Below are positions 1 to 8,760 of a DNA stretch of 64,000 bases, one piece after another. Origin of the DNA: Lactobacillus hamsteri DSM 5661 = JCM 6256. GTDB lineage: Bacteria; Bacillota; Bacilli; Lactobacillales; Lactobacillaceae. The first letter of the stretch is position 1. The number at the start of each line of letters is the position of its first letter. The translations under genes were made by a program, and so were the position numbers. The DNA lies in assembly GCF_000615445.1 (NCBI RefSeq), contig NZ_BALY01000004.1, positions 1-64,000 of the forward strand, written 5' to 3'. Under the pieces are notes generated by a model. That model made no database searches, was not told where the DNA came from, and worked only from the letters and a program-made list of their open reading frames with translations.

Positions 1-36
1 ACCGAAGTGAAAAGGTTTTTATTTCATAATATTTTT

Positions 37-45
37 TGCTATAAT
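37..45 (+). promoter_or_regulatory. Extended -10 promoter of tRNA-Arg
   Basis: TATAAT at 40-45 is preceded by TG one base upstream (TGC TATAAT), an extended -10. The -35 region is only T-rich. It lies about 15 bases before the first base of the tRNA, as expected for a dedicated tRNA promoter. Confidence 0.6.
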
Positions 46-59
46 TAGAGTGTCTATAC

Positions 60-131
60 GGACCCTTAGTGTAATGGATCGCACGTAAGATTCCGGTTCT
101 TAAAATCTGGGTTCGACTCCCAGGGGGTCCA
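60..131 (+). tRNA. tRNA-Arg (anticodon CCG)
   Basis: A full cloverleaf can be folded by eye. The acceptor stem pairs 60-66 with 124-130. The D stem is 69-72 with 81-84. The anticodon stem 86-90 pairs with 98-102 around loop 91-97, and the anticodon CCG is at 93-95. The T stem 107-111 pairs with 119-123 around TTCGACT, and A131 is the discriminator. CCA is not encoded. It reads the arginine codon CGG, which is rare in low-GC lactobacilli. No other tRNA lies beside it. Confidence 0.93.
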
Positions 132-135
132 TATT

Positions 136-172
136 AAAAAAGGTTGTCACATTAAGTGACAACCTTTTTACT
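136..172. terminator. Bidirectional terminator
   Basis: GTTGTCAC at 143-150 pairs with GTGACAAC at 156-163 across a five-base loop. An A-run lies before the stem and a T-run after it, so it can stop both the tRNA transcript and the convergent glycosyltransferase gene. Confidence 0.8.
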
Positions 173-1097
173 TTTTTTCTTGAATAATATAAATTGGCCT
201 TTGCTTTACTTGTAAGAAAATTTTCCCAATATATCTACCAATAATACCTATACATAGTAGTTGCAAACCACCAATAAGCAAAATGATACTTACTAATGAA
301 GCCCAACCAAATACTGCCGCATCCGGATTAAGTGCGTGTCTAATTATAACAGCAATAAATCCTATAATGGCGATAAATGCTGAGGTACTTCCTATCCAAA
401 CGGCAATATTTAATGGAGCTTGGGAAAAATCCGCAATTCCATCAAAAGCATATTTAAATAATTTCCAAGTATTCCAATCACTTTCTCCTGCAACTCTTTC
501 AATATTATGATAATCAAGATACTTAGTTCTAAAACCAACCCAAGAAAAAATTCCTTTTGAAAATCTGCTGTATTCTCGCATTGACAAAACCGCATCAACC
601 ATTTGTCTCGTCATCATTCTATAATCACGAGCTCCAGGGACAATTCTGGTATTCGAAATTCTATTTATAAATTTATAGAACATATCGCTTAAAAACGATT
701 TAATTTTCGCTTCACCAGTTCGATCAACTCTCCTAGTCCCAATACAATCCCATTCTCCAGTTTGTAGCAATTTATACATCTGTGGCAAAAATTCCGGAGG
801 ATCTTGCAAATCGACATCCATATCAACTACATAATCGCCTGTCGCTGCCTGTAACCCAGCATAAAGAGCAGACTCTTTGCCAAAGTTACGTGAAAAAGAA
901 ACATAATGAACTTCTTGCGGATGATTGGCATGCAATTTCCGCAATTCATTTAAAGTATTATCTTCAGATCCATCATTAACAAACCAATACTCAATACTTA
1001 CATCCATTTCTTTAACCACTTTTTCAACAGCTGGATAAAATAGTGGTACACTTTCTTCTTCGTTATAACATGGAACCACGATTGATAATTTCTTCAT
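168..1097 (-). CDS. GT2 family glycosyltransferase (GtrB/CsbB-like), membrane-anchored
   Basis: 309 aa. An N-terminal GT-A domain (about 1-230) opens with a SIVVPCYNEEES nucleotide-sugar motif and has the acidic motif DVDLQDPPE near residue 95. Two C-terminal membrane helices (about 232-255 and 265-288) end in GRYIGKIF. This architecture is that of DPM1-like enzymes that load a sugar onto undecaprenyl phosphate on the inner membrane face. Its ATG overlaps the stop of the upstream GT-C gene by one base (TAATG), indicating translational coupling. With the GtrA-like gene and the GT-C gene it forms a three-component glycosylation cassette. The sugar and the acceptor (teichoic acid or glycoprotein) cannot be told from sequence. 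Confidence 0.85.
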   Translation of the reverse strand: MKKLSIVVPCYNEEESVPLFYPAVEKVVKEMDVSIEYWFVNDGSEDNTLNELRKLHANHPQEVHYVSFSRNFGKESALYAGLQAATGDYVVDMDVDLQDPPEFLPQMYKLLQTGEWDCIGTRRVDRTGEAKIKSFLSDMFYKFINRISNTRIVPGARDYRMMTRQMVDAVLSMREYSRFSKGIFSWVGFRTKYLDYHNIERVAGESDWNTWKLFKYAFDGIADFSQAPLNIAVWIGSTSAFIAIIGFIAVIIRHALNPDAAVFGWASLVSIILLIGGLQLLCIGIIGRYIGKIFLQVKQRPIYIIQEKK

Positions 1098-2990
1098 TAT
1101 ATCCTTCTTAATCTTTTTCTATACCTACATAAATATTTAACAATATAGATACACATTATAATCCAAGCTAACATCGATGTTACACTTAATAGCTTAAACC
1201 ACACCGGGGTAATAAATTTTAATACAGCAGTATTTTTTCCTACTCTTTGCTTAACAACAGGCGTGCCAATATTTCCTAATTTTGGATCAGATATTTTTTT
1301 ATCATTAAAAGTCAAGCTAGATTGTTTATACATTACCAAGGGTAAAGAAATTTCTTCATCTTTAGAACTATCCCAAGTGAGCTTTAAAGACCCACCTTAG
1401 GACCCTATATTTAAATTTTCCGCTTTGCTCAGGTTTGATTACATTATTTATATAGTAATAATCAACCTCTGATCCATATTTTTTACCATGATATATTGGC
1501 AAATAATCTGGATTTATTTTAATAATTAAATCCAATAATTGTTTCTTTTTATTTTTATCATGAAGAATTTGATTAATTTTCTTAATATCACCAGTATTCT
1601 TATAGTAAATACCACGAGCCGGTACTTGAACATATAATTTACTTTTATCATCTTTAGAAAAACCTGATACTAAATAATCATCCGGCATATCATTTATGCT
1701 CTCAGTATAACGATACTTATCATACATATTTTTGGTTGAATAATATTTAGATGAATTTGCTCGATATACTTCCGCACGATTAAAAGTTGAGCGTTGTGTA
1801 ATTCGAGAATAATTAGATCCAAAACTTTCTAAAATTACAACTCCTACTGCTACCCACGCTATTTTATAAAAGATATTATTCTTCAATAGATTCAAGCTAT
1901 TCATAGAAAGTCCAATTCCTAATAGCAATAATGGATATGCAACTAGTAAAAAACGATGCGGGAATTGCAAATAAGACGTTAAAAATTTCACCTTACTTTG
2001 TAAAAAATCCCATGGCATCAATTTACTTGAAAGAAATAAAAATATGCCACCCTCGATCGTGACAAACAAATTAAGAGGCATTTTTTTATAATTTAACAAT
2101 ACATAAATGATCTGAATTATAAAAATGAAAAGCAAACTAGCAAGAATATCATCCCGCAAGCTTCCATAGCCACTAATTTTCAAAGCATTATTTGCCAAAT
2201 TATGACTTAAAGTCGGAGCAATATGATTTTGATAAATAACTAAAATCGCACCCCAAACATTTGCAGATAAAACTATTGTACCTACAATCGCTTTAAGGAG
2301 ATCGATAATCATCTTTTTACGATCAATCGCTTTAAAATATCCGGCAAACCAAAATGGAATCAAAGCTAAAGTCAAAATCAATGTGCTAAGAATATGTGTC
2401 TGCGCAACTAAACTCATTACAAGCATCAGGCGTATCCAACGTAGAGGAGATTTATGGTTTTGAACCATATTTATTCCCTCAATCAAAATAAAAGGTGCGA
2501 AGACACCACCCCATGCGGCCAAATTAGAATGATCAAACCATGCCTGAATAGTACCTATATTTAAATATAAAATTGCTAAAGCAGTCGACATATATTTATT
2601 AATATTTGCTTTACGCGCTAATAAATACATCCCCGTTCCTGCAGACATACAAATAATAAAATATGTTGCAATTTGATAATTATACCAAGTGCCAAAAATT
2701 AATATTAATAGGCCATTGAAATAAGCAAATAATGGTCCATATACTGCATTAACAACTCTACCACTTTGATTAAACGCAAAATTAGTTTGAAAATACGAAA
2801 AATTGCCTGTACGAAGTTGTTCACTAGCATCAAAAAAACGATTATAGTGAAAAATCGTATCAATATCTAAAATGGTTCCGCCATTACGAAGTTGAATCGC
2901 AGCTAATAAATATGTCATTAAAAGTATTACAATAAATGGCCAACAATTTTTTAAACAATTTTGCCAATTAGTACTTCTTATTTTATTCAA
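1097..2990 (-). pseudogene. GT-C/YfhO-like multispanning membrane glycosyltransferase, frameshifted
   Basis: Two ORFs make up one gene. The first (1368-2990, 540 aa) has about ten hydrophobic helices and an early extracytoplasmic acidic motif, LDIDTIFHYNRFFD near residue 40, typical of GT-C enzymes that use lipid-linked sugars. It ends abnormally in WVFKAHLG. The next frame continues directly as KLTWDSSKDEEISLPL, then a beta-rich segment, a last membrane helix and a basic tail ending at 1097. The shift must lie between 1370 and 1396, because the second frame has a stop at 1397-1399. Removing one base there gives about 630 aa, a usual YfhO-type length. As written the protein loses its last domain. 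Mutation, phase change and sequencing error are all possible. Confidence 0.75.
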
Positions 2991-2993
2991 TTT

Positions 2994-3404
2994 TTATTCC
3001 TTTTTGAAAGTTACTGCCTTATTCACACCAAACTGAAGCAAGGTTGCAATTATAGTTGCAATTACTTTGACAATTATCTTGTCTTGATGCAATAAATTTA
3101 CAAAGACAAACAAGCAAATTGTTGTAAACAAAGTTGTAATTTGACCCACAATATAATATTCAATAAACCTTTTAAACAAATGATCATGAACCTTAAAATT
3201 AGTAAAGCTATTCCAAAAAAAGTTATTAATCAAACCACAACTAGATGAAATAAAATTAGCAATTTCTGGATTCATTTTAAGCCAGATAGTCAATAGGGCA
3301 TAAATACCAAAATCAACTATTAATCCTAAAATTCCAATTAGTCCATACTTCACCAATTGAATAAAACTTTCACTTTTAATTAAATTATGAATTCTTTCTA
3401 TCAT
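2994..3404 (-). CDS. gtrA: GtrA family membrane protein (lipid-linked sugar flippase)
   Basis: 136 aa from the chosen ATG at 3404, which sits 9 bases after AAGGA; the ATG at 3413 directly abuts that site and is less likely. Four membrane helices are visible with the GtrA-family features YGLIGILGLIVDFGIYALL near the start and a NFFWNSFTNFK motif mid-protein. GtrA proteins are thought to move undecaprenyl-phosphate sugars across the membrane. The next gene follows after three bases, so flippase, GT-C and GT2 are one operon reading leftward. Confidence 0.85.
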   Translation of the reverse strand: MIERIHNLIKSESFIQLVKYGLIGILGLIVDFGIYALLTIWLKMNPEIANFISSSCGLINNFFWNSFTNFKVHDHLFKRFIEYYIVGQITTLFTTICLFVFVNLLHQDKIIVKVIATIIATLLQFGVNKAVTFKKE

Positions 3405-3465
3405 TATCTGCATTCCTTATTACGTTATGGGTTAACGTAATAATATTAGAGTAAAGAATTGAATA

Positions 3466-3515
3466 AATCAAATGACAAAAAGCACTTCACTTGAAGTGCT
3501 TTTTGTCATTTGATT
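3466..3515 (-). terminator. Terminator with very long perfect stem
   Basis: 24 bases (3466-3489) are exactly complementary to 3492-3515, leaving a two-base centre. The right arm contains the stop codon and the last two sense codons of the secreted GW protein, and a T5 tract lies inside the stem. It separates this gene from gtrA downstream on the same strand. Confidence 0.8.
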
Positions 3516-5008
3516 AAACTTGCCATTAATTCTGGTCGCTCAGCTAACTCTGCATATAATTTGTTTTTATCTATACTTATTCCCTCAAATTCTCTTCCCG
3601 TATGGAAATGACTTGTATTTAACAAACGACCATTTCTAGCAATTCTAAAAATATAATCGTTAAATGCTAAATAAAACTGTTGATTACTTGTGTTATAGGT
3701 AAAGCCTTGAACTGGTGAATTATTTTTCATAAATTCTCCCTGTGTAACTCCCACCTCTTTAGGTATCCATTTATTACCATGACGCACAACTCTCCAATAT
3801 TGAAATTTATGTCTGGTAGAATTATGGAAAACTGCATAGAATTCATGATCATTTACAAAAACAGCATTATGAATGTAATAGCTGTATTTTTTACTTATGT
3901 TCCAAATCCTAAAAGTCCAAATTTTTTTGATTTGTAAATTACTCTTTTTAATTTGGATTATTTCCTCAGAATTAAAACTATTTTTAAGCAAATGATCATT
4001 AGCAATTACATATAAGTACTTCTTAGTAGAGCTTAAACTCTGTCCATGTCCCATTTTGATTAAAGGACTAACCTTAATATACTTTGCAAAACTAACAAAT
4101 TTATTCCAAGGAAGCCATGGTAACTTTTGTAAATCATATTTATTAGGAACTTTATTTAATTTATACGAAACAACCTTTGCATGTTGCAAATTAGGATCCA
4201 AATACATTGATATATATACTCGGCCATTTGAAATAGTCATCCCTTCAGGTGTTGGACCAACAGTACCTCGTAATGTGTTTCCTTGACTTAAAGTTGCTGG
4301 TTGATAAAAAACAGTTCTAAGTTTTAATCCTCCGCTTATTAAAACATGTGATTTAGTTTCGGGAGCATAACTTTTACCCCAATTTCCAGAACTCTTAAAA
4401 TGATGCTTCCAAGTTGATGTACTTTTACCCGGTTGAGCTTTTATTTTTGGCTTAACTATCCCTTCATTTTGATCTTTTCTAACCACAACGGTTGAATATG
4501 CGTGGGCTTTATCGTAAGAATATTTAATATTATGCTCACCAATATCCTTAGATGATACCGATAATTGCGAAGCCTTAACTTTGTTAGCACTCACAGAAGT
4601 CCCATGTTTATCTGTAACATAATTGATAGCATCTCGAACTGGAAAATTATAAACCGGGTTATAAACTAAGCTAACATTTTTAGCTACGGAAATTTTATTT
4701 CGTTGAAATGCCTTTTCATTAACCCATCCAGCATTATGTCCATCAATCAATACATACCAATATCGTTGATGATGATTTTTACGCATTAATTTGGATTGAT
4801 AATTACCATAGTGTAATGTTTTTGTATTGCTCATTACACTTTTGGGCCCACTTTTAGTCAAAAAGCGATAAATATTAAATTTATGATTATTAACAATTTT
4901 AGTCTGATAATCAGAATAGCTTTTTGCATATGTTTTCTTAGAATAGCAAAATAAAAAAACAATAGTTAAAAACGATAGAAAAACAAATCCGACTTTTTTA
5001 TTCTTCAT
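3506..5008 (-). CDS. Secreted GW-module, Ig-like and propeller-like protein, paralogue 1
   Basis: 500 aa. Residues 1-28 are a signal peptide (basic start, long hydrophobic core, cleavage after KTYA). Residues about 35-105 form one GW module, with a YWYVLIDG strand and the diagnostic AGWVNEKAF. Residues about 108-180 resemble a bacterial Ig-like group 3 domain. The remaining 270 or so residues are beta-rich and contain GHGQSLSSTKKYLYV, SEEIIQIKKSN and REFEGISI, all conserved in the two paralogues at 5080 and 8761. GW modules bind teichoic acids non-covalently, and there is no LPXTG motif, so surface retention through GW is inferred. The C-terminal domain may be a propeller; its ligand is unknown. 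The ribosome site is weak. Confidence 0.8.
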   Translation of the reverse strand: MKNKKVGFVFLSFLTIVFLFCYSKKTYAKSYSDYQTKIVNNHKFNIYRFLTKSGPKSVMSNTKTLHYGNYQSKLMRKNHHQRYWYVLIDGHNAGWVNEKAFQRNKISVAKNVSLVYNPVYNFPVRDAINYVTDKHGTSVSANKVKASQLSVSSKDIGEHNIKYSYDKAHAYSTVVVRKDQNEGIVKPKIKAQPGKSTSTWKHHFKSSGNWGKSYAPETKSHVLISGGLKLRTVFYQPATLSQGNTLRGTVGPTPEGMTISNGRVYISMYLDPNLQHAKVVSYKLNKVPNKYDLQKLPWLPWNKFVSFAKYIKVSPLIKMGHGQSLSSTKKYLYVIANDHLLKNSFNSEEIIQIKKSNLQIKKIWTFRIWNISKKYSYYIHNAVFVNDHEFYAVFHNSTRHKFQYWRVVRHGNKWIPKEVGVTQGEFMKNNSPVQGFTYNTSNQQFYLAFNDYIFRIARNGRLLNTSHFHTGREFEGISIDKNKLYAELAERPELMASLIK

Positions 5009-5023
5009 TTATTCAACCAATCA

Positions 5024-5051
5024 AAAAGTTGTCTTAAAAAAGACAACTTTT
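5024..5051 (-). terminator. Terminator of GW paralogue 2
   Basis: AAAAGTTGTCTT at 5024-5035 pairs with AAGACAACTTTT at 5040-5051 across four bases, and the T-run is correct for leftward transcription. It separates the two adjacent paralogues, so each probably has its own transcript end. Confidence 0.75.
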
Positions 5052-5079
5052 ATAACATACAATATAAAAATTTATTGAA

Positions 5080-6570
5080 CTAAATATTTCCCTGTGTTAA
5101 TTCTGCACGTTGTGCAAATTGAACATAAAGTTTTGATCCAGTTGCAGATAACCCTTCGATTTCGCGACGAGCATTAAAGTGATAATGCTTTTGAGCCTTA
5201 CCGTTTTCTGAAACTTGGAAAATATTATCATTAAATCCAATGAAGAAACGACCATTGCCATAAGCGAAGCCTTGAACTGGTGAATTTGATACAAAATTAC
5301 CATTGGTTGCACCAACTTCTTCTGCATCCCAGTTATCTCCATCAAGAGTTAACTTCCAATATTCATAATAATTATTACCACCATTGTGGAATAAAGCATA
5401 CATGGTACCATCACCAACAAATGTTGCATTATGAATGTAACGGTTAGAAGCAATTCTAAAAGTCCAAATCTTATTAATCTTCATATCACTCTTACGAATT
5501 TGGAAGATTTCTTCAGATTTAGGACCATTATTATACTTGTTATCATTAGCCATTACATAAATATAAGAACTTGATGATCCAAGTGATTGACCATGTCCCA
5601 ATTTAATATATGGACTCACTTTAATATTTTGAGCATATGATTTAAAAGTATTCCAACTCATTGTAGTCAAATTTTGAGCTGCAGTTTTACTTTTAATTGC
5701 ATTTAAATTATAAGAAACCAAGTGACCATGATTATCTGAACTGCTTGTAAACATTGAAGTAGTGAAAATTCCGTTATTAACAGTAATACCTTCTGGAATG
5801 ACACCAACTTGACCCATACGATCAGCAGCCTGACCATAGCCTAAACTTACAAAGCGTGGTTGGAATAATCTGGTTCTTAAAGTTAAGCCATTTGATTTAA
5901 AGACATTGCCTCGAGTTTCTGAACGATATCCATGAGCTCTGTTCCAATTACGAGATGAACCTTTTGAACTACCCTTCCAAGTACTTACAGTCTTAAAACC
6001 TTTTTGTGGTGTTTTATCTGCATCTGCATCATCACCATCATGAACTGTAATATCTACACTAGCTTTTGCTTTACCATAACTATAATTTACAGTTGCAGAC
6101 TTAGTACTTACACCTGATTGAGAAACATTAACCTTATCAGGATTTACAGCTGTTCCTTGACTATCAGTAACATAATTAATAGCATCCCTAGTTGGGAATG
6201 AATAATCTGAATTCTTTACTAAAGAAACTTCTTTAGCTACAGAAATTTGATTTCTAGCAAAAAAGTTTTGACTTACCCAACCTACATTGCGTCCATCAAC
6301 AATAATTTCCCAGAAATTTCCCTTTTTAGTAGAAATATATTTCTTAGATTGAATTTGTCCATGCTTAAAATACTTGGTTGAAGTAAACTTTCCAGATGGA
6401 CCATTCTTAGAAACGCGATGATAAATTGCATAATTACCATTTCCAGCAATCTTAGTTACAGCCTTACTATAACTCTTTGCAGAAACATGATTACTATTAA
6501 ATAAAATGGCGCTACTACAAAATAAAGCGCTGACTGCTAATGCACAGGTTACTCTTTTCTTAACATTCAT
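5080..6570 (-). CDS. Secreted GW-module, Ig-like and propeller-like protein, paralogue 2
   Basis: 496 aa from the ATG at 6570, seven bases after GGGAGGT; the track-style longer start lies on the ribosome site itself. The signal peptide is about residues 1-31, ending HVSA. The GW module (FWEIIVDGRNVGWVSQNFF) spans about 38-110 and the Ig-like segment about 112-190. An aspartate-rich linker (DGDDADADK) precedes the C-terminal domain with GHGQSLGSSSSYIYVMAND, SEEIFQIRKSDMKINKIWTF and RREIEGLS. It is closest in layout to its downstream neighbour and was probably made by tandem duplication. No sortase signal is present. Confidence 0.82.
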   Translation of the reverse strand: MNVKKRVTCALAVSALFCSSAILFNSNHVSAKSYSKAVTKIAGNGNYAIYHRVSKNGPSGKFTSTKYFKHGQIQSKKYISTKKGNFWEIIVDGRNVGWVSQNFFARNQISVAKEVSLVKNSDYSFPTRDAINYVTDSQGTAVNPDKVNVSQSGVSTKSATVNYSYGKAKASVDITVHDGDDADADKTPQKGFKTVSTWKGSSKGSSRNWNRAHGYRSETRGNVFKSNGLTLRTRLFQPRFVSLGYGQAADRMGQVGVIPEGITVNNGIFTTSMFTSSSDNHGHLVSYNLNAIKSKTAAQNLTTMSWNTFKSYAQNIKVSPYIKLGHGQSLGSSSSYIYVMANDNKYNNGPKSEEIFQIRKSDMKINKIWTFRIASNRYIHNATFVGDGTMYALFHNGGNNYYEYWKLTLDGDNWDAEEVGATNGNFVSNSPVQGFAYGNGRFFIGFNDNIFQVSENGKAQKHYHFNARREIEGLSATGSKLYVQFAQRAELTQGNI

Positions 6571-6675
6571 TTTTATACCTCCCATAAAAACAAAGTTATT
6601 TTACCACAATTCTTAATTATGGAAATACATTTTTATGAGAGTTTTATTAACCTTCACCCAAATAACTCCTATCTG

Positions 6676-6684
6676 TTATATAAT
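6676..6684 (+). promoter_or_regulatory. Probable -10 of the permease gene
   Basis: TATAAT at 6679-6684 follows TGT TA, close to an extended -10. No convincing -35 is seen. It lies about 40 bases before the ATG of the amino-acid permease and AGGGAGAA supplies the ribosome site. Confidence 0.4.
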
Positions 6685-6723
6685 TAAAAAGTTCACAATT
6701 ATATTAGTAATAGGGAGAAATTT

Positions 6724-8157
6724 ATGGTTGAATCGCAAAATAATCCTAAAAAAATGATGTGGACGACTCTAGCAATGATGGCCTTCTCCACTGTTTGGGG
6801 ATTCGGTAACGTTGTTAACGGTTATGTCTACTTCGACGGAACAAAAGTTATCTTCAGTTGGATAATTATGTTCCTCCTGTACTTTGTTCCTTATGCTTTA
6901 ATGGTCGGGGAACTTGGCGCTACTTTCAAAAATTCTGAAGGTGGGGTTTCATCTTGGGTAAATGCTACAATGGGCGCCAAATGGGCATATTATGCTGGAT
7001 GGACTTATTGGGCTTGCCATATTGTATATATTTCAAGTAAAGGTACAGGCGGCTTGAGAGCTATGGCTTGGGGGATTTTCGGAAATACCTATTGGTACGA
7101 TAGCTTACCAACTGCTTCAACTCAGCTTGCAACTCTAGTTGTATTTTTATTCTTCTGTTGGGTTGCTAGCCGTGGTATTCCTGTTTTGAAGGGATTGGCT
7201 ACTGTTGCCGGTACTTCAATGTTTGTAATGTCTATTTTATTCATTATCATGATGTTCGCAGCTCCAGCATTAAATCCACATGCTAGCTACTACTCTATCA
7301 ATTTTAACTGGAAGAGCTTAATGCCAACTTTCAATGTTAAATATTTAACCTCACTTTCAATTTTAGTATTTGCTGTTGGTGGATGTGAAAAAATCTCACC
7401 ATATGTTAACAAGGTTAAGGATCCATCAAAGAACTTCCCTAAAGCAATGATGGCTTTAGCAATTATGGTTATGGTATCTGCAATTCTTGGTACCTTTGCC
7501 ATGGCAATGATGTTTAATCCTAAAGTTGTTAACAACAACTTAAACGAATACATTTCCAACGGTGCTTACATGGCATTCCAAAAATTAGGTGAATACTACC
7601 ATGTTGGCGGTTTATTCATGTACATTTATTCATGGTGTAATGTAATTGGTCAATTCTCTACTCTTGTTATCAGTATTGACGCACCGCTTAGAATGTTACT
7701 TGGTAGTAAAGAAGCTAAAAACTTTATTCCTAAAGGCTTACTTAAGCTTAACAAGCATGGTGCATACATTAATGGTATTTGGATGATTGTTATCCTTTCC
7801 GGTGGTTTAATTGCCGCTCAAGCCTTGCTTCCTGATGCTCAAGCTGTTATGGCACAATTGGTTAAGTTAAATTCAACTACCATGCCACTTCGTTACCTTT
7901 GGGTATTCGCAGCTTACATCGCTTTGAGAAAACACCAACAAAAATTTGAAACGACATACCAAATGACTAAGCATCAAGGTTTAGCTTACACTGCAGGTGT
8001 CTGGTGTTTCGTAGTTACCGCCGCATGTTGTATCTTCGGTATTTACTCACCAGATCCATTCACATTATTCTTGAATATTATTACGCCAATTGTTTTAGTA
8101 GCTTTAGGTTTAATTTTGCCAGCTATTAAGAAACATCAAGAAAATAATTTAGCCTAA
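6724..8157 (+). CDS. APC family amino-acid permease (glutamate/GABA antiporter type)
   Basis: 477 aa with about 12 membrane helices and no signal peptide. The first helix carries STVWGFGNVVNGYVYF, an unwound-helix glycine motif of APC transporters. GGVSSWVNATMGAKWAYYAGW follows around residues 78-98, as in the YjeM and GadC-like branch. The substrate cannot be fixed; an amino-acid/amine antiporter or a glutamate-type transporter are the main options. It stands alone with its own terminator, divergent from the GW paralogues and just before the Fur-type regulator. Confidence 0.8.
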   Translation: MVESQNNPKKMMWTTLAMMAFSTVWGFGNVVNGYVYFDGTKVIFSWIIMFLLYFVPYALMVGELGATFKNSEGGVSSWVNATMGAKWAYYAGWTYWACHIVYISSKGTGGLRAMAWGIFGNTYWYDSLPTASTQLATLVVFLFFCWVASRGIPVLKGLATVAGTSMFVMSILFIIMMFAAPALNPHASYYSINFNWKSLMPTFNVKYLTSLSILVFAVGGCEKISPYVNKVKDPSKNFPKAMMALAIMVMVSAILGTFAMAMMFNPKVVNNNLNEYISNGAYMAFQKLGEYYHVGGLFMYIYSWCNVIGQFSTLVISIDAPLRMLLGSKEAKNFIPKGLLKLNKHGAYINGIWMIVILSGGLIAAQALLPDAQAVMAQLVKLNSTTMPLRYLWVFAAYIALRKHQQKFETTYQMTKHQGLAYTAGVWCFVVTAACCIFGIYSPDPFTLFLNIITPIVLVALGLILPAIKKHQENNLA

Positions 8158-8175
8158 CAAAATAATTTATATAAG

Positions 8176-8201
8176 AAAAAGCACCAATCGGTGCTTTTTT
8201 T
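8176..8201 (+). terminator. Terminator of the permease gene
   Basis: GCACC at 8181-8185 pairs with GGTGC at 8190-8194 around AATC, extended by A-T pairs and followed by seven T residues. Confidence 0.85.
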
Positions 8202-8283
8202 GTTTGGGGTATTTCTACTAATAATCTTAATATTTCATGATACACTTAATATTGAAGAAAAAAACCATATGGAGGCAAATGGA

Positions 8284-8736
8284 TTGATTAAAGAGACAGC
8301 AGAAGAACTCCTTCATGAAAGAAATTTAAAAGCTACTAAACCTCGACTTAAAATCTTAAATTATCTCATGAATCATAATAATCATCCAACAGTCGATACT
8401 ATTTATAAAGATCTAACCGATCATGGTCAATTAAACAAGGCAACTATTTATAATACTTTAAATTCATTAATTTCTGTTGGTATTGCTATTGAGATAAAAA
8501 ATGGTAGTAATTCTAGTCATTATGATTATTTTATAAAGCCTCATTTTCATATAATTTGTAAAAATTGTGGCAAAATTGCTGATGTATTTTATCCAGATTT
8601 TGATCAAATTGAAAATAAAATGCGTTCAGAATCTGAAAAACAAACTGGCTTCATAGCTTCTTCAAGTCATCTTGAAATTTATGGTCTCTGCCCCGAATGT
8701 CAACAAAAACTAAATACAAAAAAAAGCGAGATGTAA
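8284..8736 (+). CDS. Fur/PerR family metal-dependent transcriptional regulator
   Basis: About 150 aa from a TTG at 8284, eight bases after GGAGG at 8271-8275. An in-frame ATG at 8269 is possible but lies on that ribosome site, and the longer reading frame back to 8191 runs through the preceding terminator. The N-terminal winged helix reads ATKPRLKILNYLMNH then LNKATIYNTLNSL, the Fur DNA-recognition helix. HFHIICKNCGKIADV and LCPECQQKL give two CxxC pairs for structural zinc, and H-rich residues before them fit the regulatory metal site. PerR (peroxide sensing) is the likeliest subtype for this group; Zur or Fur cannot be excluded. Confidence 0.82.
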   Translation: MIKETAEELLHERNLKATKPRLKILNYLMNHNNHPTVDTIYKDLTDHGQLNKATIYNTLNSLISVGIAIEIKNGSNSSHYDYFIKPHFHIICKNCGKIADVFYPDFDQIENKMRSESEKQTGFIASSSHLEIYGLCPECQQKLNTKKSEM

Positions 8737-8750
8737 TATCTCGCTTTTTT
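8716..8750. terminator. Bidirectional terminator between convergent genes
   Basis: GCGAGAT at 8726-8732 pairs with ATCTCGC at 8738-8744, flanked by A-run and T-run. It serves the Fur-type gene and the convergent GW paralogue 3. Confidence 0.85.
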
Positions 8751-8760
8751 GTTAATAGAA

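Noticed and set aside
8191-8268. N-terminal membrane segment for the Fur-type regulator (a longer ORF start)
   Set aside because: This stretch overlaps the T-run of the permease terminator and the leader; the ribosome site at 8271-8275 fits the TTG at 8284.
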